Assembly: GCA_026713545.1 (NCBI GenBank)
Contig: JAPOOG010000129.1
Location: 124,001-188,000 of the forward strand
DNA length: 64,000 nt
Reading direction: 5' to 3'
Origin: Bryobacterales bacterium
Lineage (GTDB): Bacteria; Acidobacteriota; Terriglobia; Bryobacterales; UBA6623
The translations under genes and the position numbers were made by a program. Shown here piece after piece: positions 20,016-27,619 of the stretch (positions within the stretch are counted from its first letter, which is position 1; the number at the start of each line of letters is the position of its first letter). Under the pieces are notes generated by a model. It made no database searches, was not told the origin of the DNA, and worked only from the letters and a program-made list of their open reading frames with translations.

Positions 20016-21527
20016 GTGCGCCGGTTGGTGTCTCGGGGGGCGGTCGGCCCGAAGCCAGCAACCCTCCTGCCGCAAATCCTTTCCGACCACATGGTCCTGC
20101 AGCGCGACGCGCCGATCCGAGTCTGGGGATGGGCGGACTCCGGAGAACGGGTCACGGTCTTGTTCGCGGGTCAGCGCGTGGTGACCGAAGCCGGCCCGGA
20201 AGGGGACTGGCAGGCCTTCCTGCATCCCATGCCCGCGGGCGGGCCGTACGAAATGACGGTCGCGGGGAGCAATCGCATCGTCCTGCGCGACATCCTGGTA
20301 GGCGAGGTCTGGATCGGGTCCGGTCAATCGAACATGGTCTGGCCCGTGAGCAGGTCGGACAACCCCGAGAAGGAAATCGACTCGGCGGATTATCCGCGCC
20401 TGCGCCTGTTCAAGGTGGAGCGCAAGGTCGCCGACGAACCGCTGCAGGACGTGGATGGTAACTGGCAGGCGGCGAAACCGGAGTCGGTCGCGGATTTTTC
20501 CGGGGTCGGGTATTTCTTCGGGCGCGAGTTGCACCGGGAAATGGGCGTGCCGTTCGGGATCGTTCAGACGGCGTGGGGCGGCACTCCGGCGCAGGCCTGG
20601 ACCAGCCGCGGCGCGCTGAAAGCGGACCCGTCGCTGCAGCCTGTCTACGATATCTGGGATGAGGTCCTCGCGGACTTTCCCGCCGCCCAGGAGAAGTATG
20701 AGCGAGCTTTGCAAGACTGGGAGCAAGCGGCGGCTCAGGCGAAAGCGGCGGGGCGGGAAGCGCCGCGGCGTCCGCGGGCTCCGCGCGGCCCGGGACACCC
20801 TCACAGCCCGTCCGGCCTGTACAACGCGATGATCGCTCCCCTGACTCCTTTCGCCATGCGGGGAGCCATCTGGTACCAGGGCGAGAACAACGCCAGCCGC
20901 TCGCAAGGCTATCTTTACCGCGACCTCTTCCCGGCCATGATCGAAGATTGGCGCCGCGCCTGGGGCCAGGGACCGTTCCCGTTCCTGTTCGTGCAGCTTG
21001 CGAACTTCCGGCGCGTCCCCGACAAGCATGAGTGGCCCGAACTGAGGGAAGCGCAGACGATGACTCTCGGCCTGAGGAATACCGGAATGGCGGTCACGGT
21101 CGACATCGGAGACTCCGAAGACATTCATCCGGCCAACAAGCAGGATGTCGGCCGCCGCCTTGCTCTCGCCGCCCGAGCGGTCGCCTACGGCCGCGAAGTC
21201 GTTCACTCCGGTCCCGGCTATCGGCAACTGACACGGGAAGGCAGCAATATCCGGCTCTGGTTCGACAGCGTCGGCGGCGGCCTGAAGGCGGCCGACGGCG
21301 GCAACCTGAACGGCTTCGTCATTGCCGGCCCGGACCGCGAGTTCCACGAAGCCGGAGCCTACATCGACGGCGACACGGTCGTCGTATGGAGCCCCAAGGT
21401 GAAAACGCCGGTCGCGGTGCGCTACGGCTGGCACGCCGATCCCCAAGCGACGCTCTTCAACCGCAGCGGCCTGCCCGCATCGCCGTTCCGAACCGACGAT
21501 TGGCGGGACGCCGTGATGCCGGAGTGA
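20016..21527 (+). CDS. Sialate O-acetylesterase, N-terminus probably frameshifted
   Basis: This SGNH-fold esterase removes O-acetyl groups from sialic acids (or related glycans). The catalytic blocks are clear: IGSGQSNMVWP (Ser), WYQGENNAS, and DSEDIHPANKQD (Asp, His). The mature part starts around LLPQILSDHMVLQRDAP. The frame given has only a GTG start at 20016 and no signal peptide. In another frame, ATG 19981 encodes MMRFQLRFFATACAGWCLGG, a good signal peptide. Adding one G to the G6 run at 20036-20041 would join the two. Either the assembly lost a base or the gene is phase-broken. With the sialidase at 34.2 kb it suggests sialoglycan use. Confidence 0.88.
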   Translation: MRRLVSRGAVGPKPATLLPQILSDHMVLQRDAPIRVWGWADSGERVTVLFAGQRVVTEAGPEGDWQAFLHPMPAGGPYEMTVAGSNRIVLRDILVGEVWIGSGQSNMVWPVSRSDNPEKEIDSADYPRLRLFKVERKVADEPLQDVDGNWQAAKPESVADFSGVGYFFGRELHREMGVPFGIVQTAWGGTPAQAWTSRGALKADPSLQPVYDIWDEVLADFPAAQEKYERALQDWEQAAAQAKAAGREAPRRPRAPRGPGHPHSPSGLYNAMIAPLTPFAMRGAIWYQGENNASRSQGYLYRDLFPAMIEDWRRAWGQGPFPFLFVQLANFRRVPDKHEWPELREAQTMTLGLRNTGMAVTVDIGDSEDIHPANKQDVGRRLALAARAVAYGREVVHSGPGYRQLTREGSNIRLWFDSVGGGLKAADGGNLNGFVIAGPDREFHEAGAYIDGDTVVVWSPKVKTPVAVRYGWHADPQATLFNRSGLPASPFRTDDWRDAVMPE

Positions 21528-21656
21528 TGCAGGGCCTGCGTTCCGTTTCGAGCGTCCGGCAGCGGCGGTTTACACCCTTTCCGCCGATCCATACAATGGG
21601 AGAAGCGGCCTCGGCCGCCATCCTTCCACCCGCGTCCAACGCGAGTTTTCCGGCAC

Positions 21657-21746
21657 GGAGAGATGGCCGAGTGGTTGAAGGCGCACGCTTGGAAAGCGTG
21701 TGTAGGGGAAACTCTACCGAGGGTTCGAATCCCTCTCTCTCCGCCA
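21657..21746 (+). tRNA. tRNA-Ser (GGA)
   Basis: The acceptor arm GGAGAGA (21657-21663) pairs with TCTCTCC (21736-21742); G73 and an encoded CCA (21744-21746) follow. The anticodon loop CTTGGAAAG gives GGA. A long variable arm, typical of class II tRNA-Ser, and the GGTTCGAATCC T-loop are present. It forms one side of the accessory island that ends near 23970. Confidence 0.97.
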
Positions 21747-21951
21747 GGACAACTATCTGAAATAATTAGAACACTACTTCTAAGGTCAAGTACCTGAGTT
21801 GTTCCACTGTATGTCCCACAAGTAGCTACAGGTAGGGGGACCCGTATGTTGCAGTCGCCGACCGTGCCTTATAGAATAGTTAATTGATGCACGAACTAGA
21901 ATATAGCTGCAAACAGCACTTGCCAGGAACAGTGCACGGTAGAAGAATCGG

Positions 21952-22812
21952 ATGAGTAAGCGATTGGGATTCTCGGTAAAGATCTTCATACCTTCTGGGG
22001 AGCCGGAAGGACCACGATTGGTCGAAAAGTCGAATTGGACTGGAAGCGGACTTGTTTTTCCACGTTCGCACTTCGCCCAAGTTCGAGACCGGGAGGAACT
22101 CCGTCGCCCTGGGGTGTATGTCCTCTTTGAATCTGGTGGAGCAGGGCAACTGCCTAAGGTCTACGTGGGCGAGGGAGATGTATTACTGCAACGGCTAGAC
22201 AGCCACGCGAAGAGCAAGGACTTTTGGACTCATGGAGTTGCTTTCACGAGCAAGGACCAGAATCTAAACAAGGCTCACGTCCGATATCTTGAAGCCCGGC
22301 TCGTGGAACTAGCTGACGCGGCAAAACGCTGCGTTCTGGACAACACGAATATCCCCCAGGAACCGCCGCTATCAGAAGCGGACAAGGCGGATGCGGAACT
22401 GTATCTGGCTGACATGTTGCTCTGTCTGCCGGTCATAGGGGTGAGTTTCTTCGAAAGGCCTCGTAAACTTACGGGCAAGAAGCAAGACCTGTTCTTAGTC
22501 GCCAAAGGAATTCAAGCTCGTGGTTTCGAAGAACCAGGTGGATTCGTCGTGCGGACAGGTTCCCAAGCAGTTAAGAACGAGGTTGCTTCGATTCACACCT
22601 ACCTCTCTGATCTTCGAAAGACGTTGCTGAATCAGGGCATTCTTGAGGACAAGGGTACTACATACCGACTAGCGCAAGACTATTTTTTCACTTCACCTTC
22701 CACCGCAGCTGGCACTTTACTTGGTATGGCGAGTAATGGGCGTACCTTATGGAAGAATGCAGATGGGCAATCTTTGAAAGAGATCCAGGAAGCGGGAGTA
22801 AACAAGAGTTAG
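21952..22812 (+). CDS. GIY-YIG nuclease-like protein with DUF4357 domain
   Basis: The 286-residue protein has a GIY-YIG-like N-terminal half: GVYVLFES (about residue 53), KVYVGEGDVLLQRL (about 68-82), and an acidic HVRYLEARLVELA helix. The C-terminal half (about 185-280: GGFVVRTGSQAVKNEVAS, then DYFFTSPSTAAGTLLG and NGRTLWKN) matches DUF4357, a domain often fused to nuclease or restriction-related proteins. Cellular role is unknown; DNA binding or cleavage is inferred from the family. Its base composition is visibly more AT-rich than neighbours, and it sits directly downstream of tRNA-Ser, both signs of horizontal transfer. Start at ATG 21952 with weak upstream signals. Confidence 0.8.
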   Translation: MSKRLGFSVKIFIPSGEPEGPRLVEKSNWTGSGLVFPRSHFAQVRDREELRRPGVYVLFESGGAGQLPKVYVGEGDVLLQRLDSHAKSKDFWTHGVAFTSKDQNLNKAHVRYLEARLVELADAAKRCVLDNTNIPQEPPLSEADKADAELYLADMLLCLPVIGVSFFERPRKLTGKKQDLFLVAKGIQARGFEEPGGFVVRTGSQAVKNEVASIHTYLSDLRKTLLNQGILEDKGTTYRLAQDYFFTSPSTAAGTLLGMASNGRTLWKNADGQSLKEIQEAGVNKS

Positions 22813-23092
22813 GAAGTGTCACTGAACCGTTGATCTGGGCTCCCCTCGCCTTCCATCTATTCAGCTTCGGATTTGGGTTGCACTCAGCTAAGTAGACTGC
22901 GATCTCGTCAGTGAGATGCAGGACATTTGCGTAACTACCTTCCCGCACGCAATCCCAGGTCAGCAGGGTCGTCTTCGATCATGGGGATCATCAGCTTGGT
23001 ACGCCTGCTCTTTGAAATTGCCTTGAACGCTGGGCGCTCGAACGACTGAACTTCAGAGACCCGCATGTGGTATCGATGCTCCTCTGCTCAGC

Positions 23093-23398
23093 CTAAGCCG
23101 CCGTTTTCCGGGGCTTGACGCGCTCGGTAATCTCGCGGCCCGCCTCGATCTCGGCCCGGCGGAGCTCGTAGGTCTTCTGCAGATTCAGCCAGACCTGCGG
23201 CGTTGTCCCGAAATAGCGCGCCAGGCGTAGCGCCGTGTTGGCCGTCACGCCCCGCTGACCGTTCAGGATCGCCGTGATACGGTTGACCGGCACATCCAGC
23301 GCCTTTGACAGCGCATTGGCCGACAGGCCGAGTGTTTCGAGTTCATCCCGCAATATTTCTCCCGGATGCACCGGCCTCATACCGATCCTCGCATTCAT
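23093..23398 (-). CDS. higA: HigA-type antitoxin (XRE family)
   Basis: The 101-residue protein is a HigA addiction-module antitoxin: VHPGEILRDELETLGLS, then a helix-turn-helix (ALSKALDVPVNRITAILNG) and the conserved FGTTPQVWLNLQ. It should bind and neutralise the HigB toxin and repress the operon by binding upstream DNA. AGGAGG stands seven bases before the ATG. It is the second gene of the unit, 12 bp after higB, which is the usual higBA order. A decayed copy of its C-terminus lies at 23758-23885. Confidence 0.93.
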   Translation of the reverse strand: MNARIGMRPVHPGEILRDELETLGLSANALSKALDVPVNRITAILNGQRGVTANTALRLARYFGTTPQVWLNLQKTYELRRAEIEAGREITERVKPRKTAA

Positions 23399-23410
23399 GA
23401 CTCAGCCTCC

Positions 23411-23689
23411 TCAGTGGTCATCCACGATCTCCACGTCGCACGGCCCGTCGTCTTCCCAACGAAAACAAATTCGCCATTGCGCGTTGATCCGCATGCTGTG
23501 CTGTCCGACCCGTCTGCCCCCCAGCGATTCCAGCCGGTTGCTCCGCAAGCCCGCAAGGTCCGTGAGAGATTCCGCGCTGTCCAGATAGGTGAGACGGCGA
23601 GCAGCCTGATCGGCGAACCCCTGGAACCCAGCGATGCGATGGCCCTCGAAGAAACGCCGGGTTCTACGGTCCTTGAAACTTCGGATCAT
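23411..23689 (-). CDS. higB: HigB-type toxin (RelE superfamily)
   Basis: This is a ribosome-dependent mRNA endonuclease toxin of the RelE fold. From ATG 23689 it has 92 residues: MIRSFKDRRTRRFFEG, the RRLTYLDSAESLTDLAG helix, and the C-terminal MRINAQWRICFRW strand with its catalytic-site basic residues. A longer frame to 23707 exists, but family members start at MI.SF. It precedes higA on the same strand. A promoter with a built-in inverted repeat lies directly upstream. Confidence 0.92.
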   Translation of the reverse strand: MIRSFKDRRTRRFFEGHRIAGFQGFADQAARRLTYLDSAESLTDLAGLRSNRLESLGGRRVGQHSMRINAQWRICFRWEDDGPCDVEIVDDH

Positions 23690-23706
23690 CCGGCGGCACC
23701 GTACCA

Positions 23707-23737
23707 ATTTTACGGCTTACGTAAATCATTATGACAA
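23707..23737 (-). promoter_or_regulatory. Putative higBA promoter and operator
   Basis: A perfect inverted repeat, TTTACG-N5-CGTAAA (23709-23725), overlaps a candidate -10 (TAAAAT, complement of 23707-23712). A TTGTCA -35 candidate (complement of 23732-23737) is 19 bases away. The site ends 18 bases from the higB start, a fitting place for HigA autoregulation. Confidence 0.5.
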
Positions 23738-23757
23738 CTCTGCGCGTAAACCGGTGC

Positions 23758-23885
23758 CGCCATCCTTTGCGTTGCTGCTTGCCGGGGCCTGGCGCGCTCG
23801 GCGATGCCGCGGCCCACATCGATCTCAACCCGGCGATGTTTGCCGGTCTTTGGCAGGTTCATCCAGGCCACAAAATTGCGCCATC
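23758..23885 (-). pseudogene. Decayed C-terminal fragment of a second HigA
   Basis: The minus-strand frame reads VAWMNLPKTGKHRRVEIDVG and then RGIAERARPRQAATQ, lining up with PQVWLNLQKTYELRRAEIEAG and REITERVKPRKTAA of the intact HigA 0.5 kb away. No helix-turn-helix part or start remains. It is a remnant of a duplicated or independently acquired HigA. Confidence 0.65.
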
Positions 23886-23924
23886 CATGGCCTTGGGGAC
23901 CGTCAGTGACTACAATGGCTCGGA

Positions 23925-23969
23925 ACGGTTGCGGAGGGGGATGCGAACCCGCGACCTTCCGGTTATGAG
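23925..23969 (-). other. 3' half of a tRNA-Met (CAT), fragment
   Basis: The minus strand reads a CTCATAA anticodon loop, CCGGAAGGTC, a T-arm with GGGTTCGCATCCC, and a plausible acceptor strand TCCGCAA. The 5' half (acceptor, D-arm) is absent: a methyltransferase gene occupies that place. 3' tRNA fragments typically mark the far end of an integrated element, so this may be an old attachment site. The methyltransferase start codon lies in this sequence. Confidence 0.6.
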
Positions 23970-24639
23970 CCACTCCGTCCGCAGTCATCTTCGCCTCGAG
24001 ATCGATGCCTACGACGAGACCATTCGACAGTTCATCCCGGGCTACGAGGAAGGACTGATCCGGGCGGCCCAGGAAGTCGCCGGCGTCCGCCCCTCTCTGG
24101 TGCTGGACCTCGGAGCGGGAACGGGGGCTCTGGCCGAGGCGATGCTGCAACACGAAGACGTTGGAGCGGTTGAAGCCATCGACGTGGATGCGGAGATGCT
24201 GGAGCGGGCGCGCATCCGGCTGAAGCGCTTCGGCGACCGCGCGCGTTTCCGCATGAGTTCCTTCGATGCTCCGCTGCCGGACTGTGACGCCGCGGCGGCT
24301 TCCCTGGCCCTGCACCACGTTCCCACGATGGAACGCAAGCGAGCCCTGTACGAGCGCATTTTCCGGGCGCTCCGCCCCGGCGGGGTGTTCGTGAACGCCG
24401 ACGTGACCATGAGCGCAGACCCGGCGGCGCGGAAGCAGTGCTACCGCATCTGGGCCGCCCACCTGGTTTCTCGCGGCATCGAGGAACGGCGCGCCTATGA
24501 GCACTTCGACGAGTGGGCCGCCGAAGACACCTACTTCCCGCTGGACGAAGAGCTCGCCGCCCTGCGCGAAGCCGGCTTTCACGCCGAATGCGTTTGGCGG
24601 GAGCGACCGAACACGCTCCTGGCAGGACGCAAGGAATAA
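23965..24639 (+). CDS. Class I SAM-dependent methyltransferase
   Basis: This is a 224-residue Rossmann-fold methyltransferase. Motif I is LVLDLGAGTGALAEAM, followed by AVEAIDVDAEML (motif II acid), an SSFDAPLPDCD segment and LALHHVPT, then RALRPGGVFVNAD. The N-terminal SHLRLEIDAYDETIRQFIPG matches small-molecule methyltransferases of unknown substrate. The start ATG 23965 fits homologous N-termini, but it lies inside a tRNA fragment, so the native leader was probably replaced. A longer frame reaches 23731 through the HigA remnant and is not credible. Confidence 0.82.
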   Translation: MSHSVRSHLRLEIDAYDETIRQFIPGYEEGLIRAAQEVAGVRPSLVLDLGAGTGALAEAMLQHEDVGAVEAIDVDAEMLERARIRLKRFGDRARFRMSSFDAPLPDCDAAAASLALHHVPTMERKRALYERIFRALRPGGVFVNADVTMSADPAARKQCYRIWAAHLVSRGIEERRAYEHFDEWAAEDTYFPLDEELAALREAGFHAECVWRERPNTLLAGRKE

Positions 24640-24683
24640 GGTTTCGGGGGGTGCGTGGAGGGGTGGCGGCACCCGGAATCATG

Positions 24684-24929
24684 ACCATAAGGCCGTGATT
24701 CGTGATTCGTGTCGTGTGAAAACCATTGGCGGGGGCTTGGTTCGATCCAGCAAGAAATCTCTGACGGCCGGTGACCCGTAAAGGTCGTGTTTCGTGTCTC
24801 ATGTTTCGTGATCCGAGGGCCAAAGTAGGCAATATGGCTAGTACGCCTGCGCGCTACAAGCGGCGCGCGCCTCGTGCTGACGGCCCTCTCCGGCACTTCG
24901 CCTCGCCACCTGGAGAGAAATGCAGGCTA
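24684..24929. repeat. Family A element, long variant
   Basis: It carries the degenerate GTGATTCGTGATTCGTGTCG stretch, the TCCAGCAAGAAATCTCTGAC segment (complement of the TTTCTTCTGGAGCGAACC block of other long copies), the GTACGCCTGCGCGC core, and the terminal GAGAGAAATGCAGGCTAA. The rest of the 24640-24976 gap has no gene. Confidence 0.75.
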
Positions 24930-24976
24930 ACACCGACAACTGGTCGAGACGGGTGCGCAACGCGACCCTCGCCGCG

Positions 24977-25531
24977 CTACCGCATGGTCGAGGGGTCGTC
25001 ATCGTAGCGGTACCGCTCATGGCAGCCTTCGCAGGCGTAATAGATACCTTCGCCGGAGTCGAAGACGGCGGCGGCGTCCTTGTTCCGGGCGGCCTCCAAG
25101 GCAACGGAGGCGGCATCGATCAGCGCCCGGGCTCTTTCCATCCAGTCTCCGGTGTCTTTGGCGCGGCCTTCGATCATGAGCAGGTTGCCCGCTTCGGTCA
25201 GGGTCAGGGCGCTTCGCTCGACGGCTTCCCACTCTTGATCGTTCCGCGGGTAGATCTCTTCCGTTCCTTCGTAGGTAATGATCGTCCCGACGGACTCCCA
25301 TACGATCTCGGCGTTGGGGTAGACGACATCGTGCATGAGCTGATGGACGGAGGCGACCGGCTTGAACGGGGGCAGGGAAGCGGCGGCGCCGCCGGCCAGG
25401 CCGTTTTGCTCGCCCCCCTGACAAGCGCCCAGCAGCACCAAGGCGGCGATGGCGATGGCGAAAGCAGATCTCCAGGAATGGGAATCTTCCCTCGAACCTA
25501 CTTGCCGCTTCTGCCGCCTCTGTTTGGTCAT
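24977..25531 (-). CDS. Cytochrome c-like lipoprotein
   Basis: A single haem-binding site, YYACEGCHERYRYDDDP, lies at the C-terminus, preceded by a helical domain containing ASVHQLMHDVVYPNAEIVWE. This order (helices, then CxxCH near the end) resembles cytochrome c'-type proteins. The N-terminus has a hydrophobic segment and lipobox (ALVLLGACQGG), so it is probably attached to a membrane on the periplasmic side. The frame is open to 25612; I favour the ATG at 25531 to shorten a charged leader, but the start is uncertain. It converges on a family A element and is divergent from the two DUF6644 membrane genes. Confidence 0.75.
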   Translation of the reverse strand: MTKQRRQKRQVGSREDSHSWRSAFAIAIAALVLLGACQGGEQNGLAGGAAASLPPFKPVASVHQLMHDVVYPNAEIVWESVGTIITYEGTEEIYPRNDQEWEAVERSALTLTEAGNLLMIEGRAKDTGDWMERARALIDAASVALEAARNKDAAAVFDSGEGIYYACEGCHERYRYDDDPSTMR

Positions 25532-25829
25532 CTCGTCAGCGGTTCTCGCTCGCGGCTTCGCGGGCTGTCTTCTAATTTGCTCGCGGAGCATCACGACGTT
25601 GGTCCGCAGCACCCGCGAAGAGACCCGACTGCGGTTCGTGCCGTTCCGGTTTCGTTTCGATTTCCTTCGGGATCGTACCAGAACCGCCTGAGGTGCGGGG
25701 CCGCCATGGCGGCCCCCTCAGCACGCTGGCGGCCACGGAGGCATTCTGATAGATTCTTCGACAGCTCTCCGGCTGCCGCTGGATGACGGCTTGGCTGAGA
25801 GTCTCCCCGGAGCGGGAGGGCGCCTTACG

Positions 25830-26327
25830 ATGGCTTTTCTTCCCTTCCTGGAGTGGCTGGAGAACACCTCCGGGAGCATTGCGATCCGGGAATCGATCCT
25901 GTTCTATCCGCTCGTCGAGACGACCCATGTACTGACACTGTGCCTGTTCCTGGGACTGACGGCCCTGTGGGACCTGCGCCTGCTGGGGCTGGCGATGCGG
26001 CGCGTACCGGTCTCGGAGGTCGGCGGACGTCTTTTGCCATGGGCCGTGGCGGGCTTCGCGCTGATGGTCGTCAGCGGAGGGCTGCTGTTCTATTCCGGTC
26101 CGTTGCGGGCGGCGCAAAACATCTTCTTTCAGGTGAAGATGGTGATGATCGTGCTGGCGTGCCTGAATGCGCTCGTCTTTCACAAGACGGTGTACCGCCG
26201 GGTGGAGGTCTGGGACCGCGAGGCGGTCATTCCGTTGCGGGCCAGGGCGGCGGGCTTTCTGTCGTTGGTGCTGTGGGCGGGCGTCGTCGTCGCCGGCCGG
26301 ATGCAGGCGTACAACTGGTTCGACTAG
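25830..26327 (+). CDS. Four-helix membrane protein, DUF6644-like (1)
   Basis: The 165-residue protein has about four membrane helices: VETTHVLTLCLFLGLTALWD, then WAVAGFALMVVSGGLLFY, VKMVMIVLACLNALVFH and FLSLVLWAGVVVAGRM. A His in the first helix and one after the third could bind haem or metal. It belongs to the group of small acidobacterial membrane proteins labelled DUF6644, with unknown role. The ATG at 25830 has GGAGGGC upstream. Its paralogue follows 12 bp later. Confidence 0.75.
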   Translation: MAFLPFLEWLENTSGSIAIRESILFYPLVETTHVLTLCLFLGLTALWDLRLLGLAMRRVPVSEVGGRLLPWAVAGFALMVVSGGLLFYSGPLRAAQNIFFQVKMVMIVLACLNALVFHKTVYRRVEVWDREAVIPLRARAAGFLSLVLWAGVVVAGRMQAYNWFD

Positions 26328-26339
26328 AGGGGCTGCGCG

Positions 26340-26816
26340 GTGTCGTTGTTGTCTTTCTTCGAGTGGTGTGAAGACACGGCGGTGGGTCACGCGATCCGCG
26401 ACTCGCTGTGGCTCTTCCCCGTCATCGAGTCGGTGCATCTGCTGGCCCTGGCCTTGATCGGCGGAGCCATTCTGGTGGTGGACCTGCGTCTGCTCGGCCT
26501 GGGATTGCGGTCGCAGCCTGTTGCGCGGTTGGCTCGGGAGGCCCAGCCGTGGCTGGTCGGAGGTCTTGTCGTGATGCTGTCCACCGGAGTGCTGTTGTTC
26601 CTGTCGGAGTCGATCAAGTGTTACTACAGTCCGCCGTTCTGGTACAAGATGACGTTCCTTCTGCTGGCGCTGCTGTTTACCGCCACGGTGCGCCGCAAGG
26701 TTGCCGCGGCCTCCGAGACGAGCCTAGGACCGGTCTGGGGCAAGCTCGTCGCCCTGGTCTCACTGGCGCTGTGGTTCGGCGTGGGGTTCTCGGGGCGTTG
26801 GATCGCGTTCTACTGA
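26340..26816 (+). CDS. Four-helix membrane protein, DUF6644-like (2)
   Basis: This is a 158-residue paralogue of the preceding gene, starting with GTG at 26340. Corresponding features are an FFEWCEDTAVGHAIRDS leader, IESVHLLALALIGGAILVVD, PWLVGGLVVMLSTGVLLF, WYKMTFLLLALLFTATV and a last helix ending GFSGRWIAFY. The first-helix His is conserved between the two. The pair probably forms a complex. The nearby cytochrome c-like lipoprotein and DUF6152 protein suggest an electron-transfer or metal-related membrane unit, but this is inference. Confidence 0.75.
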   Translation: MSLLSFFEWCEDTAVGHAIRDSLWLFPVIESVHLLALALIGGAILVVDLRLLGLGLRSQPVARLAREAQPWLVGGLVVMLSTGVLLFLSESIKCYYSPPFWYKMTFLLLALLFTATVRRKVAAASETSLGPVWGKLVALVSLALWFGVGFSGRWIAFY

Positions 26817-26845
26817 AACCGTATTCCGCGAGGTTGTTGGCAGGG

Positions 26846-26940
26846 CTAGCGAGGCTCCGCCTCCGACCAACAAGCAGGATAACTGATCGCCGCGAGAACT
26901 TGACTCGAATGTCAACCTTAGCCAGCGACAAGAAAACTAG
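26846..26940. repeat. Family D element, CTAG-flanked copy
   Basis: 95 bp bounded by CTAG at 26846-26849 and 26937-26940. The interior has GACCAACAAGCAGGATAACT and AACTTGACTCGAATGTCAAC. The right CTAG contains the stop codon of the DUF6152 gene (TAG, minus strand). It resembles copies at 15091-15184 and 47309-47350. Confidence 0.8.
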
Positions 26941-27365
26941 CGATTCGGCTCCCTGGGGTCGGATCCATCCCGCGGCGCGCCCGTGCCGGAGGAGCCCAGA
27001 AAGAGTTTTCGTCCGTCGGGAAACGTAAGATCCCTGCCGTTGGCCTTCATCGATCCGTCCTTCGCCTGATAACCATCGACGACGATCTCGGTGCCCGGCA
27101 GCAGTGATTTCCTGGTAAAGCCTCTGCGGAGCAAGGTATTCGGGGTGCCGCCTTCGATCATCCACTTTTCCACCCTGCCGTCGTCGCGTTTCACGTCGAT
27201 GTGGATCCAGGCGTGGGGATTGATCCACTCCATTTTCGAGACCGTGCCGTGCAGCTTGACGGGCTTGTTGGCGTCGAATTCCGCGGAAAAGGCATGATGC
27301 GCCCGCACCGGCGCGGCCGTCAGAAGCAGACCGAGTGCCGCCGCCAAGGCTGATTCCGTTCGCAT
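26937..27365 (-). CDS. DUF6152 family secreted protein
   Basis: The 142-residue protein has a signal peptide (MRTESALAAALGLLLTAAP) cleaved before AHHAFSAEFD, the usual start of mature DUF6152 proteins. It continues with an OB-like beta domain (VKLHGTVSKMEWINPHAWIH, GTPNTLLRRGF, LPGTEIVVDGYQAKDG, GRDLTFPDGRKLFLG). The function of the family is unknown; it is common in acidobacteria and other soil bacteria. GGGAGGT precedes the ATG at 27365. The stop TAG is part of the CTAG bounding a family D element. Confidence 0.85.
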   Translation of the reverse strand: MRTESALAAALGLLLTAAPVRAHHAFSAEFDANKPVKLHGTVSKMEWINPHAWIHIDVKRDDGRVEKWMIEGGTPNTLLRRGFTRKSLLPGTEIVVDGYQAKDGSMKANGRDLTFPDGRKLFLGSSGTGAPRDGSDPREPNR

Positions 27366-27619
27366 CGCACTTACCTCCCTCGGGTGAAGTGTAGCGTATT
27401 GCCCGATGGGTAGACGGGCCGCCTTCAGCCGGCGCCGGCCGTATCCCCCGATCGCATGCGGACGGCGCAGACGGCCGGCAAGGCAGGCGCTTTCGAACGA
27501 CGACAGGCTCAACGCATCATGCGCCGATGCGGCTCGACAGGCAACACGCCTCGAAATATACTGGTTTTGGATGCCGCCCCGAGAGGGTTCCGGAGGCGTT
27601 TGCGCACCCCGCTGAACCA

